Below are positions 8,167 to 17,300 of a DNA stretch of 49,598 bases, in pieces. This DNA is from UBA2767 sp964194535 (GTDB lineage: Bacteria > Pseudomonadota > Alphaproteobacteria > Rhizobiales > Methyloligellaceae), in the NCBI GenBank assembly GCA_964194535.1, contig CAXMMX010000069.1:1-49598 (forward strand), written 5' to 3'. The first letter of the stretch is position 1. Every line of letters begins with the position of its first letter. The translations under genes were made by a program, and so were the position numbers. The notes under the pieces were generated by a model. It had not been told where the DNA came from. It searched no databases and worked only from the letters and a program-made list of their open reading frames with translations.

Positions 8167-10092
8167 ATGAAAAACATGGCAAAGCAGAACAGCACCGAAA
8201 ACAAGAGTGACAGCAACACCGAATTCGGTTTTCAGGCCGAGGTGGCCCGGCTGCTCCACCTGATGGTTCACTCCGTTTATTCGGAGAAGGAAATCTTCCT
8301 GCGCGAGCTAGTCTCGAATGGCGCGGACGCCTGCGACAAGCTTCGCTATGAGGCCATTGCCAAGCCCGAACTTCTGGCTGATGATGCCGGTTTACGCCTC
8401 ACCATTTCAGCGGATGAACAGAACAAGACGCTCAACATCGCCGATAATGGCACTGGCATGAGCCGGGCCGAGCTTATTGACAATCTCGGCATCATCGCGC
8501 GTTCGGGAACCAAGGCGTTTCTGGCCGCGGCCGAGAAAAAGGGCGGCGATGCCCGTACGGCGATCGGCCAGTTCGGCGTGGGATTTTATTCGGCTTTCAT
8601 GGTCGCCAGCCGCATCGAGGTCATAAGCCGCAAGGCAGGCTCGAAATCGGTACATGTGTGGTCGTCGGACGGTATCAGCGGGTTCGATGTCGCCAAGGCG
8701 CCGAAGGCCCAGGCCGACGCCCTGCCGCGCGGCACCATGGTGACGCTGCACCTCAAGGATGATGCTCTCGACTATCTCAAGGAACCCGAGCTGGAACGCA
8801 TCATCCGCGCCTATTCGGACCACATCCCGTTCCACATCGATTTTTTGAGCCTGAAGGACGGCAAGCAAGAGCGCCGCCAGCTGAACAGCGCCAGCGCGCT
8901 TTGGACACGGCCAAAGGCTGATATTTCCGAAGATCAATACAAGGAATTCTATCACCATGCCGGGGGTCTGTATGACACGCCGGCGATTACCATCCACTAC
9001 AAGGCGGAAGGCCGCCACGAATACACCGTGCTGCTGTTTGTGCCCACCATGCCGCCATTCGATCTGTATGAACCGGCACGGGCAGGGCGCGTGCGGCTTT
9101 ATGTGCGGCGCATCTTTATCACTGACGATGCTGACATTCTGCCCGCCTATTTGCGCTTTGTGCGCGGCATCGTGGATTCAGAAGACATCCCCCTCAACGT
9201 GTCGCGCGAGATGCTGCAAAACAATCCGATCGTTGCATCAATCCGCAAGGCGGTGACCAACCGGGTGCTCGCAGATATCAAGGCGCTTGCCAAAAAAGAC
9301 AAGGACAAATTCGAGACCATATGGACTGCAATTGGCGCGGTGCTGAAGGAGGGGCTCTATGAGGATATGGAGCGGCGCGACCCGCTGTTCGAGATTACTC
9401 TGTTCCATACAACAAAGGGGGATGAATGGCGCACTCTCAAAGACTATGTCGCGGATATGCGGCCCAACCAGAACGCGATTTACTATCTGGCGGGCGAGTC
9501 ACACGAACAGGTCAGGGCCAGCCCGCAGCTTGAGGGTTTTGCCGCGCGCGGGATTGAGGTTCTGCTGCTGAGCGATCCGGTAGACAATTTCTGGGTTACG
9601 ACCGCATTGGGTTTCGATGGCAAGTCGTTCCAGTCCATCACCCAGGGAGACATCGATCTTTCCGCCATAGATCTGCTGGAGGAGGAGAAGGGCAAAAAAG
9701 AAGAAGACAAAGCCGCGCCCGAGACCGCCAATCTCATTGGGCGGCTTAAAACGCTGTTCGCCGATGAGCTCTCCGATGTGCGCGCGTCTGCAAGGCTCGT
9801 GGATAGCCCGGCCTGCCTGGTGGCGCCTAAAGGCGGCCCGGACCGGGGCTTGGGAAAATTCCTCGATAAGCAGACGGGCAAGGGCAATGTCATGCCGGTG
9901 CTGGAAATCAACCCGTCCCATGCACTGGTCAAGGCGCTATCGAGTGCGGGCAAGGGAAAGAAGCCGAACGCGTTCGATGATCTGGCGTGGATGCTGCTCG
10001 ATCAGGCCCGTATTCTGGAAGGCGCGCTGCCGGCCGATCCGGCGAAATTCGCCGAGCGGCTCAACAAGATGGTGCTGGGCGGGCTTAAATAG
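8167..10092 (+). CDS. htpG: Molecular chaperone HtpG (bacterial Hsp90)
   Basis: The 641-residue protein starts with the GHKL ATPase domain: EIFLRELVSNGADACDKLR contains the catalytic Glu and the conserved Asn, followed by IADNGTGMSRAELIDNLG and GQFGVGFYSAFM. The middle domain holds LYVRRIFI and FVRGIVDSEDIPLNVSREMLQ with the ATP-contacting Arg. The C-terminal dimerisation domain runs to the end. Length fits HtpG (about 620-640). Two Met codons compete as start, 8167 and 8176; neither has a strong Shine-Dalgarno sequence. A structured RNA and terminator lie directly upstream, and a repeat element lies directly downstream. HtpG is a cytoplasmic heat-shock chaperone. Confidence 0.97.
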   Translation: MKNMAKQNSTENKSDSNTEFGFQAEVARLLHLMVHSVYSEKEIFLRELVSNGADACDKLRYEAIAKPELLADDAGLRLTISADEQNKTLNIADNGTGMSRAELIDNLGIIARSGTKAFLAAAEKKGGDARTAIGQFGVGFYSAFMVASRIEVISRKAGSKSVHVWSSDGISGFDVAKAPKAQADALPRGTMVTLHLKDDALDYLKEPELERIIRAYSDHIPFHIDFLSLKDGKQERRQLNSASALWTRPKADISEDQYKEFYHHAGGLYDTPAITIHYKAEGRHEYTVLLFVPTMPPFDLYEPARAGRVRLYVRRIFITDDADILPAYLRFVRGIVDSEDIPLNVSREMLQNNPIVASIRKAVTNRVLADIKALAKKDKDKFETIWTAIGAVLKEGLYEDMERRDPLFEITLFHTTKGDEWRTLKDYVADMRPNQNAIYYLAGESHEQVRASPQLEGFAARGIEVLLLSDPVDNFWVTTALGFDGKSFQSITQGDIDLSAIDLLEEEKGKKEEDKAAPETANLIGRLKTLFADELSDVRASARLVDSPACLVAPKGGPDRGLGKFLDKQTGKGNVMPVLEINPSHALVKALSSAGKGKKPNAFDDLAWMLLDQARILEGALPADPAKFAERLNKMVLGGLK

Positions 10093-10101
10093 TTAAGTAA
10101 G

Positions 10102-10348
10102 CGGAGGCAAGGCCGTATAGCCGGTTTGTTTTCGCTCACGGCTGTTCCGCTTCGCGGGCCTGCGCGGGCGCGGCCTAACGGCCGGGCCTCAATGGCCTGC
10201 CGCGCTACACGCGGATTGGCGCAATACGGCAAAGCTGTCCCGTTTTACCTCCGGACCCGAGCATCGCGAGGCAAGGCCGAACGGCCGCCGCGCCTTATGG
10301 CGCGCGCCCGCGCGCCGGCCCTGCCGAAGGCAGGAACAGCCGTGAGCG
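10102..10348. repeat. Inverted-repeat element between htpG and the DUF1223 gene
   Basis: The sequence CGCTCACGGCTGTTCC at 10133-10148 recurs as its exact reverse complement at 10333-10348, so a 16-bp perfect inverted repeat bounds about 216 bp. Inside, GAGGCAAGGCCG at 10272-10283 repeats a copy just outside the left arm at about 10104-10115, and several GC-rich palindromes of the GGCC/CGCG type fill the interior. No credible gene is present. It may be an unclassified palindromic intergenic element or a miniature transposable element; the outermost arms could also act as a terminator for the converging genes. Confidence 0.6.
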
Positions 10349-10358
10349 ATAAAAGAGT

Positions 10359-11120
10359 TTACCAGTTTATCATCTCGACTGCGGCCAGAACGGGGCCTGC
10401 CATATCCTCCTGCAGCAGAACCGTGCAGCCGTCCGTATCGCTGTTTTGGAGATGCTCCTTGGGCAGTTTGATCGAGACTTTCTCACCCTTCCAGTGCCCG
10501 ATGGGCGTCAAGTGGCGCACCACGCGGTGATAGGTGATGGTCCGGCCTCTGTTCTCACCCCTGGTGATCTTGACCGCCTGCGATTTCTTCACCAGAGCGA
10601 GCCAGATGGTGGCCGGCTTGATGCGCTCCCCTTCAGGCGCCGCGCCAGCGGTAATGATCAGGGTGTCGCCCTCGGTGTGCATCGTCAACTCTACACGTGC
10701 ATTTTTAAGCTTTTTCCTGGATCTGGAGATGGCGCGCGTGATGGCCGACGCATGGCTGCCGACTTCGTGAGAGGAACCATCAATAACCACTTGCGGGGTG
10801 TAAACCTGGCCATCGCCCCGCGCCTTGGCATAGGCGCGCTGGCGGGCGCTGTAGGCAGGGCTGGCAAGGGTGTCCTTCCAGCCCAGATAATCCCAGTAAT
10901 CGACCGGGAAAGTCAGCGCGATGACGTCACTGCGTTCGGCCAGCTTACCCAGAAGCTTGTCCGCCGGTGGGCAGGAAGAGCAGCCCTGACTGGTATAGAG
11001 TTCGATCATAGCCTTGGCTTGCGGGCCAGACCAGGCTTGATCGGTTGCAGCGGCAATGCCGCCAGCCAGCACCATGGCTGCACCAAGCCCGAAGGCTATC
11101 TTTCTCAGCATCTGAAACAT
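10359..11120 (-). CDS. DUF1223 family exported thioredoxin-like protein
   Basis: The 253-residue product has an N-terminal hydrophobic segment at about residues 9-26 resembling a signal peptide. It then shows MIELYTSQGCSSCPPADKLL with Cys47 and Cys50 in a CSSC motif, followed by FPVDYWDYLGWKDTLASPAYSARQ and VYTPQVVIDG; the cis-proline-like TPQ is typical of thioredoxin folds. This is the DUF1223 signature in proteobacteria. The likely role is redox or metal chemistry in the periplasm, but no function is established. It converges on htpG across the inverted-repeat element and lies downstream of acnA on the same strand with a 161-bp gap. Confidence 0.88.
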   Translation of the reverse strand: MFQMLRKIAFGLGAAMVLAGGIAAATDQAWSGPQAKAMIELYTSQGCSSCPPADKLLGKLAERSDVIALTFPVDYWDYLGWKDTLASPAYSARQRAYAKARGDGQVYTPQVVIDGSSHEVGSHASAITRAISRSRKKLKNARVELTMHTEGDTLIITAGAAPEGERIKPATIWLALVKKSQAVKITRGENRGRTITYHRVVRHLTPIGHWKGEKVSIKLPKEHLQNSDTDGCTVLLQEDMAGPVLAAVEMINW

Positions 11121-11281
11121 CCGAGATCCTGTCGCTCGCTGTCCGCCAGTATCGGCTTATGGGATTATCCGTAGAGTATCTGGGTTCCCAATTTCAAATG
11201 CCAGTAACGACTGGGTGAGCGCTAAAGAGACACCTGTTACCAAATCAAACTACCTTCACCTTCAGGTAACATTGATCCAGA

Positions 11282-13993
11282 TCAGGCGGCCTTGGCCAGA
11301 TTACGCAGCACATAGGGTAAAATTCCGCCATTGCGATAATAGGCCAGCTCGTCCTCGGTATCGATGCGGCAGAGCAGTTGCACATCTTTCGCGCTTCCAT
11401 CAGCGAATGTGATTTTCGCTGTCATCATCTTCCCGGGCTCGATCGCTTCAAGCCCCTCGATGGTGACCTTTTCCGCGCCGGTGATGCCCAGCCCCTGCCA
11501 GGACTCCCCGCCCTCGAACTGCAGGGGGAGTACGCCCATGCCGACGAGGTTGGAGCGGTGGATGCGCTCAAACGATTCCACGATGACGGCACGAATGCCG
11601 AGCAGCAGAGTGCCCTTCGCCGCCCAGTCGCGGCTGGATCCGGTGCCGTATTCCTTGCCCGCGAACACGACCAGAGGCACGCCCTCGCTCTTGTAGCGCA
11701 TGGCCGCTTCGAACATCGAAATCTTGTCGCCCGAGGGATAATGAATTGTCACACCGCCCTCGGTGCCCACCACCATCTGGTTCTTGATGCGGACATTTCC
11801 GAAGGTGCCGCGCATCATCACATGGTGGTTGCCGCGCCGCGCGCCGAATGAATTGAACTCGACCGGTCTCACCTGATGCTCCACCAGATAGGACCCGGCG
11901 GGTCCGTTGGCCTGAATGGCGCCAGCGGGAGAAATATGGTCGGTGGTGATGGAATCCTGGAATAACCCGAGAACGCGCGCTTCGATAATATCGGTCACCG
12001 GGGCCGGTTCCATTTGCATGTCTTCGAAATAGGGCGGGTTCTTCACATAGGTCGACGTTTCGGGCCAGTCATAGGTTTTCTCGTCCGTCCCGCCGATCTT
12101 CTGCCAATGCTCATCGCCCTTGAACACATCGCCATAACGCGAGACAAACATCTCCGGCGTCACGCTGGAGCGGATCAGCTCGGAAATCTCAGCTGTAGAG
12201 GGCCAGATATCCTTGAGATAAACCGGGTTGCCTTGCCTGTCCTCCCCAAGGGGATCATTCACCAGATTGACATTCATCGACCCGGCAATGGCATAGGCGA
12301 CCACCAGCGGCGGTGAGGCCAGCCAGTTGGTTTTCACATTCGGATTGATGCGTCCTTCAAAATTCCGGTTGCCCGACAACACTGAAGCGACCACCAAATC
12401 GTTGTTCCCAATGGCCTCGGAGATTTCCTCGGGCAGCGGCCCGGAGTTACCGATACAGGTCGTGCAGCCATAGCCGACGAGATTGAACCCGAGCGCATCA
12501 AGCTCTCCCTGCAGCCCGGCCCGCTCAAGATAGTCGGTCACCACCTGAGAGCCCGGGGCGAACGATGTGCGCACCCAGGGCTTCACCTTCAGCCCCCTGG
12601 CGTGGGCGTTGCGGGCAACCAGCCCGGCGGCGATCAGCACGGCCGGATTTGAAGTGTTGGTGCAGGACGTGATGGCGGCAATGACAACATCGCCATTGCC
12701 CAGATCATGGTTGCGCCCCTCGACGCCGACCCGCTTGTCCGCGCCGCCGGTGCCGGCAAATTCGCTATCCATGACTTTTGCAAAGCCCTGCGAGGCGTCT
12801 TTCAGCGCAACCCGGTCCTGCGGGCGTTTGGGCCCGGCGATGGAGGGCTCAACCGTGCTCAGATCGAGCCCCAGCGTGTCGGTGAACACCGGATCGGGCG
12901 TATCGTTGGCGCGCCACATGCCTTGTGCCTTTGCATAGGCCTCAACCAACGCAATACGTTCCGGCTCGCGGCCGGTTGCTTTCAGATAGGCAATGGAATC
13001 ACTGTCGATGGGGAAGAAGCCGCAGGTCGCGCCATATTCCGGCGCCATGTTGGCGATGGTTGCCTGATCCTCAAGGCTGAGATGATCGAGGCCCGGCCCG
13101 TAGAATTCAACGAATTTTCCAACCACGCCGCGCGCGCGCAACAATTGCACGACCGTCAGCACGAGGTCCGTCGCGGTGATGCCTTCGGGCAGCTCGCCTT
13201 CAAGGCGGAAGCCGACGACCTCGGGGAACAGCATCGAGATGGGCTGGCCCAGCATGGCCGCTTCCGCTTCAATGCCGCCAACGCCCCACCCGAGCACGGA
13301 CAGCGCGTTGATCATCGTTGTGTGACTGTCGGTGCCAACCAGCGTGTCGGGATATGCGTATGTCACTTTTTTGCCGTCCTCATCGACCTCTTTGGTCCAG
13401 ACTGTCTGAGCGAGATATTCGAGATTCACTTGGTGGCAAATGCCGGTGCCGGGTGGCACCACGCGGAAATTATCGAACGCACCCGCCCCCCAGCGCAGGA
13501 AGGAATAGCGTTCCTGATTGCGCTCATATTCCTTGTCGACATTGAGCTTGAAGGCATCGCCGGTGCCGAAGAAGTCCACCATCACCGAGTGGTCTATGAC
13601 CAGATCAACCGGCACCAGCGGATTGATCTTCGCCGCATCGCCGCCCAGGGCCACCATGGCGTCACGCATGGCGGTAAGATCCACCACCGCCGGAACGCCG
13701 GTGAAATCCTGCATCAGCACGCGCGCCGGGCGATAGGCGATTTCCTGTTTGGACGATTTGGTTTTCAGCCAATCAGCGCACGCGCGTATATCGTCCGCGG
13801 TGACCGATGAGCCGTCTTCATGGCGCAGCAGGTTCTCCAGCAGAACCTTGAGTGAAAAGGGCAGTCTGGAGATGCCGTCAAGGCCATTCTTTTCTGCCTC
13901 GGGCAGAGAGAAATAGTCGTAGGATTTACCGCCAACCTCAAGGGTCTGGCGGCATTTAAAACTGTCAAGCGAATGGGATTCGTGCGCGCTCAC
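11282..13993 (-). CDS. acnA: Aconitate hydratase A
   Basis: The 903-residue protein is a full-length AcnA/IRP-type aconitase. The three [4Fe-4S] ligands are visible: Cys444 in AITSCTNTSNP, and Cys510 and Cys513 in GYGCTTCIGNSGP. The swivel domain contains FAGKEYGTGSSRDWAAKGT. It interconverts citrate and isocitrate in the TCA cycle. The start is a GTG preceded by a perfect AGGAGG seven bases upstream (14001-14006), which fixes the N-terminus MSAHESHSLDSF. It is divergent from ccmA; the 290-bp gap holds both promoters and a short GGGTCCGGACCC palindrome at about 14027. This acnA-ccm neighbourhood is common in alphaproteobacteria. Confidence 0.97.
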   Translation of the reverse strand: MSAHESHSLDSFKCRQTLEVGGKSYDYFSLPEAEKNGLDGISRLPFSLKVLLENLLRHEDGSSVTADDIRACADWLKTKSSKQEIAYRPARVLMQDFTGVPAVVDLTAMRDAMVALGGDAAKINPLVPVDLVIDHSVMVDFFGTGDAFKLNVDKEYERNQERYSFLRWGAGAFDNFRVVPPGTGICHQVNLEYLAQTVWTKEVDEDGKKVTYAYPDTLVGTDSHTTMINALSVLGWGVGGIEAEAAMLGQPISMLFPEVVGFRLEGELPEGITATDLVLTVVQLLRARGVVGKFVEFYGPGLDHLSLEDQATIANMAPEYGATCGFFPIDSDSIAYLKATGREPERIALVEAYAKAQGMWRANDTPDPVFTDTLGLDLSTVEPSIAGPKRPQDRVALKDASQGFAKVMDSEFAGTGGADKRVGVEGRNHDLGNGDVVIAAITSCTNTSNPAVLIAAGLVARNAHARGLKVKPWVRTSFAPGSQVVTDYLERAGLQGELDALGFNLVGYGCTTCIGNSGPLPEEISEAIGNNDLVVASVLSGNRNFEGRINPNVKTNWLASPPLVVAYAIAGSMNVNLVNDPLGEDRQGNPVYLKDIWPSTAEISELIRSSVTPEMFVSRYGDVFKGDEHWQKIGGTDEKTYDWPETSTYVKNPPYFEDMQMEPAPVTDIIEARVLGLFQDSITTDHISPAGAIQANGPAGSYLVEHQVRPVEFNSFGARRGNHHVMMRGTFGNVRIKNQMVVGTEGGVTIHYPSGDKISMFEAAMRYKSEGVPLVVFAGKEYGTGSSRDWAAKGTLLLGIRAVIVESFERIHRSNLVGMGVLPLQFEGGESWQGLGITGAEKVTIEGLEAIEPGKMMTAKITFADGSAKDVQLLCRIDTEDELAYYRNGGILPYVLRNLAKAA

Positions 13994-14283
13994 GGGGCAG
14001 CCTCCTATTAAGTTCGAATTGCCAAGGGTCCGGACCCTGAGCCCGCGCCGCCGGTGTGCCGACGGAAGGTCTGGTGCTCTTCAATGCCGTTCCGGACAGC
14101 TATTCCGGCCCCTTCTGCCGCTTTCGCGACAGATGCACTGGGAACACCCCGTTTTTGCGCTGGCGTGTTATGAGACCTGACTTAATATATTGAGAGCCAC
14201 TGCTCAAGTCCCGTCACAGACATATTTCCCGGTCGTGTTTGGAATTGTAGTGTTTTTTTCTGATGCACCAACACGCAGAAACC

Positions 14284-14895
14284 ATGCCCATGAAACTAAA
14301 CGTTCAAGACCTGAGATGCGTGCGTGGCGGCCGAGTTGTGTTCGACGGGCTATGCGTCAACGTAAAAAGCGGGAACGGCGTTGAACTTACGGGGCCGAAT
14401 GGCTCGGGTAAAACGAGCCTGTTGCGCGTACTGGCAGGATTTATCCCTCCAGCGGCGGGCCGCATTCGCCTTGAGGGCGGGGACGAAGACGCCTCGCTCG
14501 GGGAGCAGTGCCACTTTGTGGGTCATCTCAACGGCGTAATGCGTGCGCTGAGCGTGCAGGAAAACCTCGCCTTCTGGGCGCAGTATCTCGGCGGGAGGGA
14601 CGTCAATCATGCGCTCGCGGCATTCGATCTGGAAAACCTGACCCACATCCCCGCGGGAATGTTGTCGGCAGGCCAGGCGCGGCGGCTCGGGCTGGCCCGC
14701 CTTGCGCTGGTATACAGGCCGCTGTGGCTGCTCGATGAGCCTTCGGTGTCGCTCGATGCAGATTCGCGGAAAATTCTCTCCAAAGCCATCAACGCGCACA
14801 TAAAAGCGGGTGGCATGGTCATCGCCGCGACTCACACGCCACTCGGCGTCAAATTCGCGCAAACCCTGAAACTGGACGCCGGGGGCCGGCAATGA
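14284..14895 (+). CDS. ccmA: Haem exporter ATP-binding protein CcmA
   Basis: About 203 residues with Walker A GPNGSGKTSL, a signature variant LSAGQARRLGLARL (ordinary for CcmA, which has Gln-Ala-Arg in place of the usual Gln-Gln-Arg), and Walker B PLWLLDEPSVSLD. This belongs to the CcmAB ATP-driven complex of system I cytochrome c maturation; ATP hydrolysis releases holo-CcmE from CcmCD. The start is uncertain: ATG codons at 14263, 14284 and 14290 are in frame and none has a convincing ribosome site. Its stop overlaps ccmB by four bases. Confidence 0.93.
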   Translation: MPMKLNVQDLRCVRGGRVVFDGLCVNVKSGNGVELTGPNGSGKTSLLRVLAGFIPPAAGRIRLEGGDEDASLGEQCHFVGHLNGVMRALSVQENLAFWAQYLGGRDVNHALAAFDLENLTHIPAGMLSAGQARRLGLARLALVYRPLWLLDEPSVSLDADSRKILSKAINAHIKAGGMVIAATHTPLGVKFAQTLKLDAGGRQ

Positions 14896-15560
14896 ACGCT
14901 TTCATGAGCCTGATGGCGCGTGATTTGCGGCTCGCCTGGCGTGAGGGCGGGACAATTTCCACCGCGCTGGGCTTTTATCTCGTTGTCGTGGCCATCCTGC
15001 CACTGGGGCTTGGGCCGGATCTCAATCTGCTCGCGCGCATTGCGCCCGGCTTGTTGTGGGTGGCGCTGCTGCTCGCCGCACTTCTTTCCGTTGACCGTAT
15101 TTTTCACAACGATCATGAGGACGGGACATTGGAGCTCATCGCACTGGGGCCGCTCCCGCTTGAACTGGTGGTGACCGCAAAAGCTTTGGCGCACTGGATA
15201 TCAATCGGCATACCGCTCACCCTCGCAGCGCCCATTCTCGCGCTGCTGCTCAATCTTCCCGCGGATGCGTTCTGGGTTCTGGTGCTCACCATGGCGACGG
15301 GCACGCCGGCGATCAGTTTCCTCGGCGCGCTCGGCGCGGCTCTCACGCTTGGGCTGGGGCGCGGCGGGCTGCTGCTGGCGCTGCTCATCCTGCCGCTCTA
15401 TGTGCCCGTGCTTATTTTTGGTGTTGCGGCCATGAACGCAGTGATCACCGGCCCCGCGCCATTTCTGCCGCCCTACCTGATATTGTGTGCGATCACACTG
15501 GCGACGCTGGTTCTGTCGCCCGTTGCAGCGGCGGCGGCACTCAGAATTAATCTGAATTGA
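14892..15560 (+). CDS. ccmB: Haem exporter permease CcmB
   Basis: The 222-residue protein has six predicted membrane helices and the CcmB landmarks RDLRLAWREGG at the N-terminus, LSVDRIFHNDHEDGTLE after helix 2, and a long glycine/leucine-rich C-terminal half. It is the membrane partner of CcmA. Start ATG overlaps the ccmA stop (ATGA), so the two are translationally coupled. Downstream, ccmC follows only after 145 bp, unlike the tight spacing elsewhere in the operon, because a palindromic element lies between them. Confidence 0.94.
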   Translation: MNAFMSLMARDLRLAWREGGTISTALGFYLVVVAILPLGLGPDLNLLARIAPGLLWVALLLAALLSVDRIFHNDHEDGTLELIALGPLPLELVVTAKALAHWISIGIPLTLAAPILALLLNLPADAFWVLVLTMATGTPAISFLGALGAALTLGLGRGGLLLALLILPLYVPVLIFGVAAMNAVITGPAPFLPPYLILCAITLATLVLSPVAAAAALRINLN

Positions 15561-15597
15561 CTTTCATCAATACCGTCATTGTGAAGCTTTGTTATAA

Positions 15598-15658
15598 GGG
15601 TCCAGACTCATTAATGTTATCCATTGTGCGCGGTGGATAACATTAATGAGTCCGACCC
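15598..15658. repeat. 61-bp near-perfect palindrome between ccmB and ccmC
   Basis: A 19-bp perfect inverted repeat, 15605-15623 and 15634-15652, surrounds a 10-base loop. It is extended outward by GGGTC (15598) and GACCC (15658) with one bulged base. The outer ends are flanked on both sides by TAA (15595-15597 and 15659-15661), which could be a target-site duplication. No T-run follows, so it is not a normal terminator. It looks like a miniature inverted-repeat insertion, or a strong mRNA hairpin inside the ccm operon. Confidence 0.7.
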
Positions 15659-15705
15659 TAATATCTCCGATTGCACCGGACCGCGACCATTAGTAGATAT
15701 ATTCC

Positions 15706-16473
15706 ATGACCGAGACAGAAGGCTTTTTCAACCGGCTGGCGAACCCCACCCGCTTCATGGCGCTTGTAGGCGCGGTGCTGCCCTGGCTCACGGGTTTGAC
15801 GGTTGTGCTGTTTCTGGCCGGGCTTTATCTCGCTTTTTTTGTGGCCCCGGAAGATTACCAGCAGGGCCACACGGTGAAGATCATGTTCATACACGTGCCC
15901 TTCGCCTGGCTCTCGATGATGGGATACTCGGTAATCACAATCGCCAGTATCGGCTCGCTCATCTGGCGTCACCCGATGGCGGACGTGGCGGCCAAGACAG
16001 CAGCCCCCATCGGCGCCAGCTTCACCCTGCTGGCGCTGGTGACCGGTTCGCTCTGGGGCAAACCCATGTGGGGGACATACTGGGTATGGGACGCGCGTCT
16101 CACCTCCGTCCTGCTGCTGTTTTTTCTCTATCTCGGGCTGATGGTCCTGTGGCAGGCGATTGAGGAACCCTCGCGCGCCGGGCGCACGGCAGCAATCCTA
16201 GCAATCGTCGGTTCGGTGAACTTGCCGGTCATCAAATTCTCCGTCGACTGGTGGAACACGCTGCACCAGCCGGCCTCGGTCGTAAAACTCGGCGGCCCTG
16301 CCATTCATTCCTCCCTGCTCACCCCGCTGCTGATCATGGCGGCGGCATTTACCTGCCTTTTCTTTGTTCTGCATCTGATGGCGATGCGCACCGAAGTGCT
16401 GCGCCGCCGTGTTCAGGCCCTGCGGCTGACCCATGTCGACACGGCGGGTATAAAAGAAGGCGCGCGCGCATGA
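15706..16473 (+). CDS. ccmC: Haem transporter/handling protein CcmC
   Basis: The 255-residue protein has six membrane helices and the tryptophan-rich haem-binding WWD segment, visible as GSLWGKPMWGTYWVWDARLTS at about residues 108-128. Conserved periplasmic His residues are in FIHVPFAW and LHQPAS. It belongs to the haem-handling protein family and delivers haem to CcmE. A four-base overlap couples it to ccmD. Length is typical for alphaproteobacterial CcmC. Confidence 0.96.
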   Translation: MTETEGFFNRLANPTRFMALVGAVLPWLTGLTVVLFLAGLYLAFFVAPEDYQQGHTVKIMFIHVPFAWLSMMGYSVITIASIGSLIWRHPMADVAAKTAAPIGASFTLLALVTGSLWGKPMWGTYWVWDARLTSVLLLFFLYLGLMVLWQAIEEPSRAGRTAAILAIVGSVNLPVIKFSVDWWNTLHQPASVVKLGGPAIHSSLLTPLLIMAAAFTCLFFVLHLMAMRTEVLRRRVQALRLTHVDTAGIKEGARA

Positions 16474-16682
16474 GTGCCCTGTTTGAGCTTGGTCCCCATA
16501 CCGGATTTATCTGGATGGCGTATGGCATCTCGGCGCTTGTGCTGGCCGGGCTTATTGGCTGGATTCGCATCGACGCCAGGAACCAGATGCAGCTGCTGGC
16601 CGAGCTGGAACACAAGGGCATCCACCGCCGTTCCGCCCCGGCCAGGGGATCGCAAGGCGAAAAATCCTCAAAACAAACATGA
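16470..16682 (+). CDS. ccmD: Haem exporter small subunit CcmD
   Basis: A 70-residue protein with one membrane helix (about residues 9-31, FIWMAYGISALVLAGLIGWI) and a basic cytoplasmic tail, exactly the CcmD plan. The tail begins RIDARNQMQLLAELE. It overlaps both neighbours by four bases (ATGA at each end), so ccmC-ccmD-ccmG are translationally coupled. CcmD stabilises the CcmC-CcmE-haem complex and helps release of holo-CcmE. Confidence 0.92.
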   Translation: MSALFELGPHTGFIWMAYGISALVLAGLIGWIRIDARNQMQLLAELEHKGIHRRSAPARGSQGEKSSKQT

Positions 16683-17278
16683 GCGCACCTGAAAATAATC
16701 AACGAATGCCGCAGTCTGGATTTTCATGGGGAATGGCCCTGCCGCTGGTCATTTTCATGGGTCTGGCGGGGCTGTTTTTTTTCGGACTGCAAAGTGGTGA
16801 TCCATCGAGATTGCCATCGGCCCTGATCGGCAAGCATGTGCCCGTATTTGACCTACCCCCGCTTGAAGGTTTGAAAAATGGCGGGGCTCCCGTGCCCGGT
16901 CTTTCGAGCAAGGACCTGGCGCAGGGCGATGTCCGCATCTTGAATTTCTGGGCCTCCTGGTGCGCTCCGTGCCGCGAAGAGCACCCCTTCCTCGTACAGC
17001 TGGCGAAGCAGAGCAAAGCTCCGCTTACCGGCATCAACTACAAGGACCAGACCGCCGCGGCACGGCGATTTCTTGGGCGCTTCGGCAACCCGTTCGTCGC
17101 GGTCGGTGTCGATGCAAAAGGCATGACTGCTATTGAATGGGGGGTTGCGGGCATGCCCGAGACCTTCCTCGTCGGCGGCGACGGAACAATCCTCTTCAAG
17201 CATGTGGGGCCGATAAATGGCCAGATCATCGAGAAGCAGCTAATGCCTGCGATTAGAAAAGCACGCGCAGAGGGGTAA
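16679..17278 (+). CDS. ccmG: Cytochrome c biogenesis thiol:disulfide oxidoreductase CcmG/DsbE
   Basis: The 199-residue protein has a membrane anchor at about residues 15-37 and a periplasmic thioredoxin domain with active site WASWCAPC (Cys95, Cys98) preceded by ILNF. Family features GINYKDQ, FLGRFGNPF and GVAGMPETFLV (the cis-Pro) follow in order. It reduces apocytochrome c cysteines before haem attachment. It closes the ccmABCDG operon; ccmE, ccmF, ccmH and ccmI are not in the window. A GAGGGG/CCCCTC hairpin sits at the stop codon but lacks a T-run. Confidence 0.95.
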   Translation: MSAPENNQRMPQSGFSWGMALPLVIFMGLAGLFFFGLQSGDPSRLPSALIGKHVPVFDLPPLEGLKNGGAPVPGLSSKDLAQGDVRILNFWASWCAPCREEHPFLVQLAKQSKAPLTGINYKDQTAAARRFLGRFGNPFVAVGVDAKGMTAIEWGVAGMPETFLVGGDGTILFKHVGPINGQIIEKQLMPAIRKARAEG

Positions 17279-17300
17279 ACCCCTCAGCTGAAGCTCAAGC

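Noticed and set aside
14027..14038. GGGTCCGGACCC palindrome upstream of acnA
   Set aside because: A 12-bp palindrome alone is not enough evidence for an operator or repeat copy.
17270..17285. GAGGGG/CCCCTC hairpin at the ccmG stop
   Set aside because: It overlaps the stop codon and lacks a T-run on either strand, so it is not called a terminator.
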